NCBI GenBank assembly: GCA_016932415.1
Contig: JAFGCX010000013.1
Span: 1 to 43,207 of the forward strand
Direction: 5' to 3'
Source of the DNA: Candidatus Krumholzibacteriota bacterium
GTDB taxonomy: Bacteria; Krumholzibacteriota; Krumholzibacteriia; Krumholzibacteriales; Krumholzibacteriaceae
DNA length: 43,207 nt
In this document: one piece after another, positions 32,138 through 41,760 of the stretch
How the letters are laid out: each line of letters opens with the position of its first letter
Numbering within the stretch: position 1 is the first letter of the stretch
Made by a program: the position numbers and the translations under genes
Notes under the pieces: model-generated
Told to the model about the DNA's origin: nothing
Seen by the model: the letters and a program-made list of their open reading frames with translations, nothing else
Databases searched by the model: none

Positions 32138-34052
32138 CAGGCAGAGCGAGTTCTATTTCAACCACAGAAAAAGGATCCTGCTGATCCTGGTGATCGGTGT
32201 GACATCGATCCTGCTTTCAAGGCTTTTCTACCTCCAAGTGATCCGCAAGGATTATTACAGCAAGCTCGCGATATCCAACCGCATTCAACGTGAACGGATC
32301 GTCGCGCCGCGAGGAGTGATAAAATCTTCCGATGGATCGAAGCTTGTAGTGAATGTCCCCGTCTATCAGATCAGTGTCGTTCCGGGAAAGCTCGCGGGGA
32401 AAGAGGAAAGGCTCCGCCTTGCCTGCGACTGGCTCGATATCGATGAGGAAAAGATGTTTCTTAACCTGGTAGAATGGACAGAACGCTACCCGGACGGAAG
32501 GGAGATGACTGTCGTCCAGGCAGCCCAGAAATCACAGATATCGATACTAATGGAAAACAGGGCTTTCTTTCCCTTTTTCAAACTGGTGATGAAGCACCGA
32601 AGGCAGTACCCGGAAGGTGATCTGGCCTCGCATCTGCTCGGCTACGTCGGAGAAGTGACTGACGAGGAACTGAAGGGGGAAGAGAGATTTTCGGTCGGAG
32701 ATATAACAGGCAGGACAGGAATAGAATTCATGTACGAAGAATATCTCAGGGGAGAGGATGGAGTCAGAATAGTCGAGATCAGCGCAGAAGGGATACGTGT
32801 CGGAGAATATGACATGATCGAAGAAGACGAGGTGTTCGAGGGATTCGTTCAGTCCAGGCCGCCGGTCCCGGGCTGTGATCTTATCCTGACGATAGACCTC
32901 GATCTGCAGAAGGCGATAGAGGAGGCCTTCGACTGGGATAAAGGGTGTGTCATGGCGATGGATCCCGAGACGGGCGCGGTGCTTGCCGCCGTCAGTCGTC
33001 CGGGATACGATCCGAATATCTTTATGGGCGGAATAAGCGCTGATGACTGGAACGAGCTGTTTGCAGACCCTGATAAACCACTGTTTAACAGGATAGTTCA
33101 GGCGACTTATCCTCCCGCCTCGACTTTTAAACTGATCTCCGCGTACGCCGGGCTTAATTTCGAAAGGGTATCAAGGACCGAGAGATTCGAACCGTGTTAT
33201 GGAGGATACCAGTTCGGGAACAGGTATTTCCGATGCTGGAAACCGGAGGGGCATGGTTCGTCGGCCCTTTTTGACGCGATCGTCAATTCATGCGATGTCT
33301 ATTTTTACCAGCTCGGTGAAAGGACGGAAGCTGATGAATTCGCTTACGCGGGAAGGCTTTTCGGCCTTGGAAGAAAGACGGGGATCGATCTGCCCAGCGA
33401 AGCAAGAGGGACTCTTCCCGACCATTCATATTTCGACCGTAGGTTTGGAAAACGCAAGTGGACAAAGGGCCACCTTCTCAACCTTTCGATCGGCCAGGGA
33501 GAAGTCCTCGCGACTCCGGTCCAGCTCTGTCAGATGGTGGCAATGATCGCCAATAATGGAGAAAGGATCCAACCGCATGTCGTAGACAGGGTGGTCGACT
33601 CCGAGGGAGCGACAGTCTTCGGCAACGACAGATCGTCCATCACGATTCCGCAGATCGATCAGAAGATCCTGGATTTTATTCAGAACGCGATGGAAGATGT
33701 CGTTACCGGCGAGAGTGGAACCGGAAGAGCCTGCGCGATCTCGGGGATCAGGATAGCGGGAAAGACTGGGACTGCTCAGAATTCGGGCAATGACCATGCT
33801 CTTTTCGTGGCATATGCTCCCGTGGAGAATCCAGAGATTGCGATCGCGATCGTGATGGAAAACGCCGGACACGGAGGGGCTGTGGCTGCTCCGATGGCCC
33901 GGAAAATATTTTCAGCCTACTTCAATCCCCATATTTCGTCGAGGGGCGATGCCAGGCAGGATGACGTTCGTCCGGCGTCCGGGAAGCCGGATGGAGAAGG
34001 GCGAAGAATGGCAAGGACAGACACAGACAGGCTGGACAGAGCGGGAAGGTGA
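32124..34052 (+). CDS. mrdA: Penicillin-binding protein 2 (elongasome transpeptidase)
   Basis: 642 residues from GTG 32124 (alternative starts are possible). The membrane anchor is at about 14-34 (KRILLILVIGVTSILL), followed by the class B dimerisation domain and the transpeptidase domain. The active-site motifs are complete: STFK with catalytic Ser333 and Lys336, SCD at 389-391 in the SxN position, as is common in PBP2, and KTGT at 547-550. It cross-links peptidoglycan with RodA as glycan polymerase, encoded 3 nt downstream. The last 45 residues are a charged, low-complexity tail not typical of the family. Confidence 0.95.
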   Translation: MADFDRQSEFYFNHRKRILLILVIGVTSILLSRLFYLQVIRKDYYSKLAISNRIQRERIVAPRGVIKSSDGSKLVVNVPVYQISVVPGKLAGKEERLRLACDWLDIDEEKMFLNLVEWTERYPDGREMTVVQAAQKSQISILMENRAFFPFFKLVMKHRRQYPEGDLASHLLGYVGEVTDEELKGEERFSVGDITGRTGIEFMYEEYLRGEDGVRIVEISAEGIRVGEYDMIEEDEVFEGFVQSRPPVPGCDLILTIDLDLQKAIEEAFDWDKGCVMAMDPETGAVLAAVSRPGYDPNIFMGGISADDWNELFADPDKPLFNRIVQATYPPASTFKLISAYAGLNFERVSRTERFEPCYGGYQFGNRYFRCWKPEGHGSSALFDAIVNSCDVYFYQLGERTEADEFAYAGRLFGLGRKTGIDLPSEARGTLPDHSYFDRRFGKRKWTKGHLLNLSIGQGEVLATPVQLCQMVAMIANNGERIQPHVVDRVVDSEGATVFGNDRSSITIPQIDQKILDFIQNAMEDVVTGESGTGRACAISGIRIAGKTGTAQNSGNDHALFVAYAPVENPEIAIAIVMENAGHGGAVAAPMARKIFSAYFNPHISSRGDARQDDVRPASGKPDGEGRRMARTDTDRLDRAGR

Positions 34053-34055
34053 GAA

Positions 34056-35324
34056 TTGGTCGAGAGGATCTTTCGAAACATCGAGTGGATGATAGTCATA
34101 CCGGTCATTATCCTCATAACGATAGGGCTTTTCAACCTCTATTCCGTTGGCCATATCCCTGTCGAGCTGAGGGAGACCTTCGGTTCGGGAGGAAGCGGAT
34201 ATTTTCACCGGCAGCTCATATGGAGCGCCGCGGGACTGGCAGTGATGATCGCCGCGTTCAGGATCCCCTTCAGGTATTTCGAAGGCACGGCCATCATCTT
34301 TTATTTCGTAGCTTTGATCCTTCTTATAGTCGTACTTCTGCTCGAGCCGCTCAAAGGATCGAGTAGATGGATAAACATGGGCGGATTCCGGTTTCAACCT
34401 TCCGAGGTGATGAAAGTAGCGGTTGTATTTATCATGGCGAGGTTCCTCGCTGAAAAAAGGCACGATCCGAACAGGCTTCGTTTTCTTCTTCTGTCGATGA
34501 TCATAGTCGGCGTCCCTTTTCTCTTCATTCTCAAGCAGCCTGATCTCGGGACTGCCCTGGTATTTCCGGCCATACTACTTTCGGTCCTTTACTGGCGCGG
34601 ATTGAATGAAGGATTGATCATTCTCTTCATAACCCCCGCTATCAGCGCCTTTCTGACGATATACAGCCAGAGCGCGCTGGCCGCCGGCGACTATCCTTTT
34701 CCGCTTCTCGTATTCTTCCTGGTGATCCTTGTCATCGCATATACCAGAAGGAAGCACCTTTTTCAGAGTATAATGCTTGTTGTGATAAATCTTTCCGTCA
34801 TGCTGGCCGTTCCGGACCTTATCGGATCCCTGAAACCTTATCAGCAGAGAAGGATACTGGCGTTTTTACGGCCTGAATCGGATATACTTGGCATGGGGTG
34901 GCAGGTCTACCAGTCGAAGGTAGCGGTAGGATCGGGAGGTTTCGCCGGAAAAGGATTTCTTAAGGGGACCCAGAAACTTTTTGCTTTCCTGCCGGAACGC
35001 CACAGTGATTTTGCCTTCTCGGTACTCTCTGAGGAAAGAGGATTCATTGGCAGTCTGATAGTCCTTATTCTTTTCAGTATAATCATAGCCAGGGGTTTCA
35101 CGCTGGCCACAAAAGTCAAAAACCGGTTCGCCTCCATCGCGCTGATCGGGATATCATCGTATTTCGCCTTTCACGTGATAATAAACATCGGTATGACGAT
35201 CGGTCTCGCTCCCGTGACAGGGTTGCCGCTTCCTTTTATAAGTTACGGGGGAAGCTCCATGATGGTCAGTTGTTTTTTTATAGGCGTGCTGCTGAATTTC
35301 GGTTCCAAGTTCTATGAATATTAG
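34056..35324 (+). CDS. rodA: RodA, SEDS-family glycan polymerase
   Basis: 422 residues from TTG 34056 with AAGGTGAG at 34047-34054. About ten membrane helices. Conserved SEDS segments: SSRWINMGGFRFQPSEVMK, KQPDLGTALVF (the Asp is the presumed catalytic residue) and, near the C-terminus, PFISYGGSSMM. It polymerises lipid II into glycan strands during elongation, paired with PBP2. Context after mreBCD-mrdA indicates RodA, not FtsW. Confidence 0.95.
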   Translation: MVERIFRNIEWMIVIPVIILITIGLFNLYSVGHIPVELRETFGSGGSGYFHRQLIWSAAGLAVMIAAFRIPFRYFEGTAIIFYFVALILLIVVLLLEPLKGSSRWINMGGFRFQPSEVMKVAVVFIMARFLAEKRHDPNRLRFLLLSMIIVGVPFLFILKQPDLGTALVFPAILLSVLYWRGLNEGLIILFITPAISAFLTIYSQSALAAGDYPFPLLVFFLVILVIAYTRRKHLFQSIMLVVINLSVMLAVPDLIGSLKPYQQRRILAFLRPESDILGMGWQVYQSKVAVGSGGFAGKGFLKGTQKLFAFLPERHSDFAFSVLSEERGFIGSLIVLILFSIIIARGFTLATKVKNRFASIALIGISSYFAFHVIINIGMTIGLAPVTGLPLPFISYGGSSMMVSCFFIGVLLNFGSKFYEY

Positions 35325-35355
35325 GCCTGGCCTGGTGGTGGCTGGAGGGTTCCTG

Positions 35356-36684
35356 TTGGAAAACAAGATCGAAATGATCCTCGATATCGCTTCTTCCGGA
35401 GGGTATCAATGTGAAGTATACGGAGAAGTAATGAACGAGCTCCAGGTAGAAATCTACAGGGGAGAACTCGAATCGATCGACAGGTCGAGGGACGAGGGGG
35501 TAGGGATACGATTGTTTAAAGAAGGAAGAGCCGGTTTCACGTCGACAAACGATCTCAGTCCGGACGGGATCAGAGCTGCCGTCGAAGAAGCAAAGGACAA
35601 CGCCAGGTGTTCGATGCCTGTCGAGGAAGATATTCTTGCTCCGGCCCTGCCGTTCATCGATAAAGTTTCCTGTGGCCCATATTCCTTTGACAAGGATCAG
35701 ACCGGGATAAAAATCGATGGAGTCCGTGAAATGGAGAAGGCGGCTCTGGAGTTCGACAACTCGATTGATAATACCGAGGGAGCGGGTTACTCGGAAGTAC
35801 ATGGCGAGATCTTTGTCGCCAGCACGAAAGGTTTTCAGCGAAGAGAGCAAAGGGGGTTCTGTTCCTGCTCTCTCTCTGCCGTAGCGATGAAAGGCAGCGA
35901 AGTCCGGTCAGGCTGGTTTCACGACCAGTCAACCGATATAGAGGGACTTGATTTTATCTCTACGGGAAAGGAGGCGGCAAGAAGGGCTTCAATACTTCTT
36001 GACGCGAGGAAAATACCTTCAAAACGATACCCGGCGATTATGGACGCGGCAGCTTTTACAGATATCGTCTATCTTCTTCAACAGGGATTATCCGCGGAGA
36101 TGGTTCTGAAGGGTACTACGGTATTCGCGGGGAAAAAGGGGATCAAGGCAGCACCATCGATATTTACGCTGGTAGATGACCCGTGCATGGAGGGCGCCTG
36201 TTATAATGCTTCGTTCGACGATGAAGGAGTCCCCAGGGAAAAATATACCCTGATTGAGTCAGGCGTCATCATGGGATTCCTGCACAATACGTGGACTTCA
36301 AGCAAGATGGGTATCATGCCGACGGGGAACGCCGTCAGGGGTTCTTACAAGGAGCAGCCTGTCCCTGGTCCGGCTAACCTCTATCTTCTTCCGGGAGAGA
36401 AGAGCCTGGACAAGATGATAGCGGAGATAGATGAAGGAGTGTATATTCTCAACATCATGGGAATGCATACTGCTGATCCCATATCGGGCGATTTTTCAGT
36501 TGGAATCAACGGTCTGTTCATTAAAAACGGAAAGACACTGTTCGCGGTGAACGAGATGACGGTCAGTGGTAATATTATCGACCTGCTTGCCGGAGTGATG
36601 GAGATAGGGTCCGAACTTACATTTGTTGGCCAATACGGAGCTCCCCCGGTGATCATTGAAGGGTTGAGTATCAGCGGGATATGA
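35356..36684 (+). CDS. pmbA: TldE/PmbA-family protein (metalloprotease-like, non-catalytic partner type)
   Basis: 442 residues from TTG 35356, which has GGAGGG at 35344-35349; an ATG at 35314 would overlap rodA and lacks such a site. The sequence matches the TldD/PmbA family: IYRGELESIDRSRDEGVGIRLF near the N-terminus, the central KRYPAIMDAAAFTDIVYLL, and the C-terminal MGMHTADPISGDFSVGINGL. The HExxxH metal site of TldD is absent, so it is the TldE (PmbA) partner type. TldD/TldE together degrade unfolded peptides and mature some ribosomal peptides. No tldD gene is in the window. Confidence 0.88.
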   Translation: MENKIEMILDIASSGGYQCEVYGEVMNELQVEIYRGELESIDRSRDEGVGIRLFKEGRAGFTSTNDLSPDGIRAAVEEAKDNARCSMPVEEDILAPALPFIDKVSCGPYSFDKDQTGIKIDGVREMEKAALEFDNSIDNTEGAGYSEVHGEIFVASTKGFQRREQRGFCSCSLSAVAMKGSEVRSGWFHDQSTDIEGLDFISTGKEAARRASILLDARKIPSKRYPAIMDAAAFTDIVYLLQQGLSAEMVLKGTTVFAGKKGIKAAPSIFTLVDDPCMEGACYNASFDDEGVPREKYTLIESGVIMGFLHNTWTSSKMGIMPTGNAVRGSYKEQPVPGPANLYLLPGEKSLDKMIAEIDEGVYILNIMGMHTADPISGDFSVGINGLFIKNGKTLFAVNEMTVSGNIIDLLAGVMEIGSELTFVGQYGAPPVIIEGLSISGI

Positions 36685-36736
36685 CGGGGAGCGGCGCGGC
36701 AGCCGCGGAGGCAGTCAATATTCAACAGGAGGAATG

Positions 36737-37516
36737 ATGCATCCGATTCTTATCGAGCTTGGAAGGTTCAAGATATATTCATATGGATTCATGCTGGCGA
36801 TGAGTTTCTTTGTCGGTATTCTGCTCGCCTCCAGAAGAGCTCGGAAACAGGGGCTTGATCCCGATATCATTTATGATCTAAGCATAATACTTATTCTCGG
36901 AGCAGTCATCGGTTCGCGCGGCCTGTATATTCTGACCCACCTGGACCATTTTCACGGGATAATCGATGTCATTGCCCTCTGGCAGGGTGGGGCCACTTAT
37001 TACGGTGGATTGATCCTTGCCGTGGCGGGAGCCATCGTATTTCTCAGGGTCAAAAAGATATCATTTCTCAAAATCGCCGATATCTGCTCTCTTTCGATAG
37101 CTTCCGGTGTCTTTCTGACAAGGATAGGCTGTTTTCTCAGTGGATGTTGTTTTGGAAGCCCGACAGAATGCTCCATGGGTATGGTGTATCCACCCGATTC
37201 TCCCGCCGGTTATACCTATCCCGGTATACATATCCATCCCACTCAACTCTATTCATCTTTCTACGGGCTCCTTATATTCGTAGCCCTTCTTCTTCTCGAG
37301 AAGAAAAAATGGTTCGACGGCTATACATTCGGATTCATGATGATCCTCTACGGCACTGCCCGGTTTATCGTGGATTATTTCCGGTTCTATGAAGAATCCG
37401 CTATCGTCTGGAGAGGATTCGTGGACAATCAGCTTATCAGCATAGTGCTTGTCATCAGCGGTATTGTCCTTCTTGTAGTAAGAGGCTGGCAGGTAAGGAC
37501 CGGCGGGCAGAGATAG
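36737..37516 (+). CDS. lgt: Prolipoprotein diacylglyceryl transferase
   Basis: 259 residues from ATG 36737; AGGAGG (36727-36732) lies 4 nt ahead, better than the ATG one codon earlier. The N-terminus MHPILIELGRFKIYSYGFML is typical of Lgt. Seven membrane helices and the family signature RIGCFLSGCCFGSPTE (about residues 134-149) are present, with HPTQLYSSFYGL later. Lgt attaches diacylglycerol to the lipobox Cys of prolipoproteins, the first step of lipoprotein maturation; one client would be the peptide-binding lipoprotein at 21296. Confidence 0.95.
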   Translation: MHPILIELGRFKIYSYGFMLAMSFFVGILLASRRARKQGLDPDIIYDLSIILILGAVIGSRGLYILTHLDHFHGIIDVIALWQGGATYYGGLILAVAGAIVFLRVKKISFLKIADICSLSIASGVFLTRIGCFLSGCCFGSPTECSMGMVYPPDSPAGYTYPGIHIHPTQLYSSFYGLLIFVALLLLEKKKWFDGYTFGFMMILYGTARFIVDYFRFYEESAIVWRGFVDNQLISIVLVISGIVLLVVRGWQVRTGGQR

Positions 37517-37610
37517 GGACTCTTCCGATGCCGCGGCTGCCGGGAGGCTGGCCAGTGAGATATAAAACCGCTATTACCGGACCGCGATGAGGGCGGTCTG
37601 TGAGGTGTGG

Positions 37611-38423
37611 ATGCGGGGTTTCCTTTCTTTTTTTTCACAGATGGTATTGCCTTCCAGATGCCTCGGATGCTCTTCCCTGATGGTAGGCCGCTACAGCTCT
37701 GTCCCGTCAGTATTCCCGGAAAATTGGTCGGTGGAATCGCCGGCCTTTTTCCATGAGGATCTTGATATCGATTGCCGGGGCCGGTTTCCGGCATCTCTCC
37801 TTTGCCACGAATGCTGGCTGAGACTGATCCCATCTGCCGGAATATCCTTTCCCGCCCGCTGGGGAGGGGTCCCGGCCGTGACTCCTTTCATGACCAATGA
37901 CACTCTGCTGAAGGTCATCAGATTCCTTAAATTCGATAGAGGCAAGTCGGCGGTTGTACCGCTGGCGTGGTGGATCGCATCGGCGATCGCGAGGTTCGGC
38001 AGCTGTATATCCGCCTCCCCGCCGGTTATCGTTCCGGTGCCTCTCCACGCGGACCGGAGATCCGAGAGAGGTTTCAACCAGGCGGAGCTGCTCGCAGCGG
38101 AAGTGGCGCGGATACTCGGGACCGTCGAGAAAAACGATCTTCTCTATCGGAAAAAGAAGACCAGGCCGCAGTCGAAACTTGACGCGGGCGCGAGGATCCT
38201 CAATGTAAGCGGCGCTTTCGTCGCCACGAACGAAGCTTTCATTTCCGGCAGGGATATTATTCTGATAGATGACCTCGTTACGACGGGAGAAACGGTGAAG
38301 GAATGCATAAAGGCTTTACAGAAAGTGTCATTATCTCCGATAATGGTCGCGGCAGCGGGAAGAAGCGCCACGGATGATGACCCTCCGGTGGCCGGGGAAA
38401 AGAGCTCCCCGCGGCCCGTTTGA
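37611..38423 (+). CDS. comF: ComF-family phosphoribosyltransferase-like protein
   Basis: 270 residues from ATG 37611, with GAGGTG at 37600-37605; ATG 37587 has no ribosome site. An N-terminal zinc-ribbon-like segment holds two Cys pairs (PSRCLGCSSL, LLCHECWLRL). The type I phosphoribosyltransferase domain follows: VPLHADRRSERGFNQAELLA, typical of ComF, and the PRPP loop IILIDDLVTTGET (about 217-229). ComF proteins are linked to DNA uptake in competent bacteria; the catalytic reaction is not known. It lies 94 nt after lgt and 89 nt before fba. Confidence 0.9.
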   Translation: MRGFLSFFSQMVLPSRCLGCSSLMVGRYSSVPSVFPENWSVESPAFFHEDLDIDCRGRFPASLLCHECWLRLIPSAGISFPARWGGVPAVTPFMTNDTLLKVIRFLKFDRGKSAVVPLAWWIASAIARFGSCISASPPVIVPVPLHADRRSERGFNQAELLAAEVARILGTVEKNDLLYRKKKTRPQSKLDAGARILNVSGAFVATNEAFISGRDIILIDDLVTTGETVKECIKALQKVSLSPIMVAAAGRSATDDDPPVAGEKSSPRPV

Positions 38424-38512
38424 CATATTTGTAATATTGGTTGATTCCTGGAGCCTTACATGATTAGATATACAATCTGTCGGTTTGCGGGATCGTAACC
38501 AGGGAGGGTTTC

Positions 38513-39436
38513 GTGCTTGTAACAAACAAGGAACTTATGGATGCCGCGAAAAGTGGCGGTTATGCTGTCGGCGCGTTCAATATCAATAATATGGAATTCG
38601 TCCAGGCGATAACCGACGCGGCGGAAGAACTTAACAGCCCGGCCATACTGGCTGTTTCGCAGGGAGCGATAAAGTATGCCGGATTTGAAAATATCGTTTC
38701 ACTTGTCCGCACAGCATCCGAAACAAAGAAGATAAAGATTTCGCTGCATCTTGATCATGGAAAGGATATGAAGATAATCGAACGTTGCGTCAATGACGGA
38801 TTCACATCTGTAATGATCGATGGTTCGGATCTTCCTTTCGACGAGAATGTGGCGCTGACAAGGAAAGTCGTTGATATGGCAAGACCGAAAGGGGTCTCCG
38901 TCGAGGGGGAACTTGGCAGGCTTGCCGGGATCGAGGATCATGTCTCCGTCTCGAAAAAAGATGCTACCTACACCGATCCGGATGAAGCAGCGACTTTTGT
39001 CGAACAGACAGGAGTCGATTCGCTCGCCGTGGCGATAGGGACATCCCATGGAGCGTACAAGTTCAAGGGCGAAGCGAAACTTGCGATGGACAGGTTGACC
39101 GAGATCGCTGGAAAAGTCGCTATTCCCCTTGTGCTGCACGGCGCTTCGGGAGTGAATCAGGATCACGTCAGGATCGGTAACGAGAATGGGGCAAAGCTGA
39201 TGGATGCCAGGGGAGTCCCCGATGAAGCGATTACCGAAGCAGTCGGAAGGGGGATATGCAAGGTCAATATAGACACGGATATGAGGATCGCTTTCACAGT
39301 CTTCATAAGAAAGGCTATGAACGAGAAACCGGAGGCGTTCGATCCAAGGAAATATCTCGGTGCTGGCAGGGACGCTATCGTCGAGGTCGTAAAATACAAG
39401 ATGAGGCTTTTTGGAAGTGATGGAAAGGCATTTTAG
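38513..39436 (+). CDS. fba: Class II fructose-1,6-bisphosphate aldolase
   Basis: 307 residues from GTG 38513, with GGGAGGG at 38502-38508. Cleaves fructose-1,6-bisphosphate to dihydroxyacetone phosphate and glyceraldehyde-3-phosphate using zinc. Metal and catalytic residues are visible: H79-L-D81-H82, with Asp81 as the acid/base and His82 a zinc ligand, His179 in GTSHGAYK and His209 in LHGASG. Length fits the shorter class IIB group. First of four adjacent genes for consecutive steps of lower glycolysis. Confidence 0.94.
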   Translation: MLVTNKELMDAAKSGGYAVGAFNINNMEFVQAITDAAEELNSPAILAVSQGAIKYAGFENIVSLVRTASETKKIKISLHLDHGKDMKIIERCVNDGFTSVMIDGSDLPFDENVALTRKVVDMARPKGVSVEGELGRLAGIEDHVSVSKKDATYTDPDEAATFVEQTGVDSLAVAIGTSHGAYKFKGEAKLAMDRLTEIAGKVAIPLVLHGASGVNQDHVRIGNENGAKLMDARGVPDEAITEAVGRGICKVNIDTDMRIAFTVFIRKAMNEKPEAFDPRKYLGAGRDAIVEVVKYKMRLFGSDGKAF

Positions 39437-39473
39437 TCCGCTATTGAAATGGTTATGTAAAGGAGGGTATTAA

Positions 39474-40478
39474 ATGGCGATCAACGTGGCGATAAACGGA
39501 TTTGGGAGGATCGGAAGACTGGTGTTTCGCGGTATCACAGGTGACAAGCGTTTCAACGTCGTAGCGATCAATGACCTTACCGACGCGAAGACTCTCGGAC
39601 ATCTTTTGAAATATGATTCTGTTCATGGCAAGTTCGCCGGTAAAGCCAGCGTTCTGAAATCAGGGGATCTTTCGGTAAATGGCAAACGTATCAAGGTGCT
39701 GGCGGAAAGGGATCCCGGTTCTCTTCCATGGGAAAAATACGGTGTCGATGTCGTTATAGAATCGACAGGTTTCTTCAGGAAACGCAAGGACGCGGCGCTT
39801 CACATCAAGGCTGGCGCGAAAAAAGTAATAATCTCGGCCCCGTCTCCAGACGCCGACATCATGATAGTGATGGGAGTGAATGATAATCTGTACAAAAAGA
39901 ACAAGCATCATGTCATATCCACTGCTTCATGCACGACTAACTGCCTGGCTCCCGTTGCCAAGGTCCTGCATGACAGGTTCGGCATTGCCAACGGATTGAT
40001 GACCACCGTCCATGCCTATACCAACGATCAGACAATCCTTGATTCACCTCACAAGGACCTTCGGAGGGCAAGAGCGTGCGCCATGTCAATGATTCCCACG
40101 ACTACCGGCGCCGCAGCTGCCGTGGGAGTCGTTATGCCCGCTCTGAAAGGAAGACTCAACGGGCTGGCGGTCCGTGTACCGACGCCGGACGCGTCCCTCG
40201 TCGATCTGACGGTGACTCTTAAAAAATCAGCGACAGTGGAGATCCTGAACGATGCGATCAGAAAGGCCGCTGAAACAAAGATGAAAGGGATACTTGAGTA
40301 TTGTGAGGATCCGATCGTCTCGTGCGACATTATCGGAAATCCCCATTCATCAGTCTTTGACAGCCTGGCGACGATGGGGATCTCATCAAAAGTCTTCAAG
40401 GTCCTGTCATGGTATGACAATGAATTTGGATACGCCATGCGGATGGTAGATATGATGAGGCTTCTTGTAAAGAAGTGA
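39474..40478 (+). CDS. gap: Glyceraldehyde-3-phosphate dehydrogenase
   Basis: 334 residues; ATG 39474 with AAAGGAGGG. Oxidises glyceraldehyde-3-phosphate with NAD(P)+ and phosphate. The Rossmann start INGFGRIGRLVFRG, catalytic Cys153 in SASCTTNC and the C-terminal SWYDNEFGYAMRMVD are intact. It lies 37 nt after fba and 34 nt before pgk, the next enzyme in the pathway. Asp at INDLTD after the second strand suggests NAD+ preference. Confidence 0.97.
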   Translation: MAINVAINGFGRIGRLVFRGITGDKRFNVVAINDLTDAKTLGHLLKYDSVHGKFAGKASVLKSGDLSVNGKRIKVLAERDPGSLPWEKYGVDVVIESTGFFRKRKDAALHIKAGAKKVIISAPSPDADIMIVMGVNDNLYKKNKHHVISTASCTTNCLAPVAKVLHDRFGIANGLMTTVHAYTNDQTILDSPHKDLRRARACAMSMIPTTTGAAAAVGVVMPALKGRLNGLAVRVPTPDASLVDLTVTLKKSATVEILNDAIRKAAETKMKGILEYCEDPIVSCDIIGNPHSSVFDSLATMGISSKVFKVLSWYDNEFGYAMRMVDMMRLLVKK

Positions 40479-40512
40479 GATTATTAAATGCGGAGTACAG
40501 GGAGGATCTGGT

Positions 40513-41760
40513 TTGCTTAAGAAGACTCTGAGGGATGTCGATCTCGGCGGACGGCGCGTTTTGATGAGGGTTGATTTTAACGTACCGCTCTCAGCCGATG
40601 GTGATGTCAGCGATGATACAAGGATAAGGGCCGCCTTGCCCAGTATTGAATATGCCGCGGCCAGGGGTGCTTCGATCGTTCTGATGTCGCACCTGGGGAG
40701 GCCTAAAGGTGTAAAAAAATCCTCCCTGAGCCTGAAGATCATCGCCTATCACCTGGGAGAGATGACGAAATACCCTGTCAAGTTTGTAGGTGACTGTATC
40801 GGGGAAGAAGTGGATGAGAAGGTGAAGTCTCTTAAAGCAGGGGAGATTCTGCTGCTTGAGAATATCCGTTTCTATGAAGAAGAGACGAAGAATGACCCGG
40901 ATTTTGCCTTTAAGTTATCAAAATACGGAGATATCTACGTCAATGACGCTTTCGGTACCGCGCACAGGGCTCACGCTTCGACTGAAGGGGTCACGCATTA
41001 TTTTAAAGATAAAGTCGCCGGATTCCTTATGGAAAAGGAATTGACAACCCTCGACAGGCTGATCGCTGATCCGGCAAGGCCTTTCGTTGCGATTCTCGGC
41101 GGGGCGAAGGTATCGAGCAAGATAGGCCTGATAAGGAATCTGCTCGATAAGGTCGACAGGATCATTATTGGAGGAGGGATGGCTTTTACCTTTTTCAAAG
41201 CCGCGGGACTGGAGATCGGCGATTCGCTTCTCGATGAGGATTACGTCGATATGTGTCGTGAGATAATGGAAAAATCAGGTAAGGGAGCGTCAAAGCAGAT
41301 TTTCCTGCCTGTCGATTGTGTCGTCGCCGACCATGTCAGCAATAATGCCGATCACAAGACCGTTTCCACCGGTGGGATTCCCGAGGGATGGACGGGGGTC
41401 GATATCGGAGACAGCACGATATCGATCTTTACTGAAGAGATCCTGGGCGCGGGCACAGTCTTCTGGAACGGACCGATGGGGGTCTTCGAAATACCTGACT
41501 TTTCCAACGGGACGAGGATGATAGCCCGGGCGATAGTCGAAGCGACTGCAAAGGGCGTTGTCAGCGTAATCGGAGGAGGGGACAGCGCCGCGGCGCTTAA
41601 CCAGCTCGGACTTGCCGGCAAGGTATCGCATCTATCGACCGGTGGCGGTGCTTCTCTTGAATTCCTTGAAGGAAAGATCCTCCCCGGGGTAGTGCCTCTT
41701 GATGACAAGACCGGGGAAATAGGATCGGGAAAGATGGAGAAGAGGGGCGAACATGCGTAA
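40513..41760 (+). CDS. pgk: Phosphoglycerate kinase
   Basis: 415 residues from TTG 40513; GGAGGA at 40501-40506. Makes ATP from 1,3-bisphosphoglycerate. Conserved elements in order: RVLMRVDFNVPL, SHLGRPKG, ENIRFYEEE, NDAFGTAHRAHAS, ILGGAKVSSKI, and the C-terminal GGGDSAAALNQLG and STGGGASLE. About 20 residues longer than most bacterial forms because of a C-terminal tail, which overlaps the tpiA start by 8 nt. Confidence 0.97.
   Translation: MLKKTLRDVDLGGRRVLMRVDFNVPLSADGDVSDDTRIRAALPSIEYAAARGASIVLMSHLGRPKGVKKSSLSLKIIAYHLGEMTKYPVKFVGDCIGEEVDEKVKSLKAGEILLLENIRFYEEETKNDPDFAFKLSKYGDIYVNDAFGTAHRAHASTEGVTHYFKDKVAGFLMEKELTTLDRLIADPARPFVAILGGAKVSSKIGLIRNLLDKVDRIIIGGGMAFTFFKAAGLEIGDSLLDEDYVDMCREIMEKSGKGASKQIFLPVDCVVADHVSNNADHKTVSTGGIPEGWTGVDIGDSTISIFTEEILGAGTVFWNGPMGVFEIPDFSNGTRMIARAIVEATAKGVVSVIGGGDSAAALNQLGLAGKVSHLSTGGGASLEFLEGKILPGVVPLDDKTGEIGSGKMEKRGEHA

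Noticed and set aside
38420-38476. Promoter before fba (TTGACA at 38420, TTGATT at 38441, TACAAT at 38471)
   Set aside because: No -35/-10 pair has acceptable spacing; the best hexamers are 6, 24 or more nt apart.
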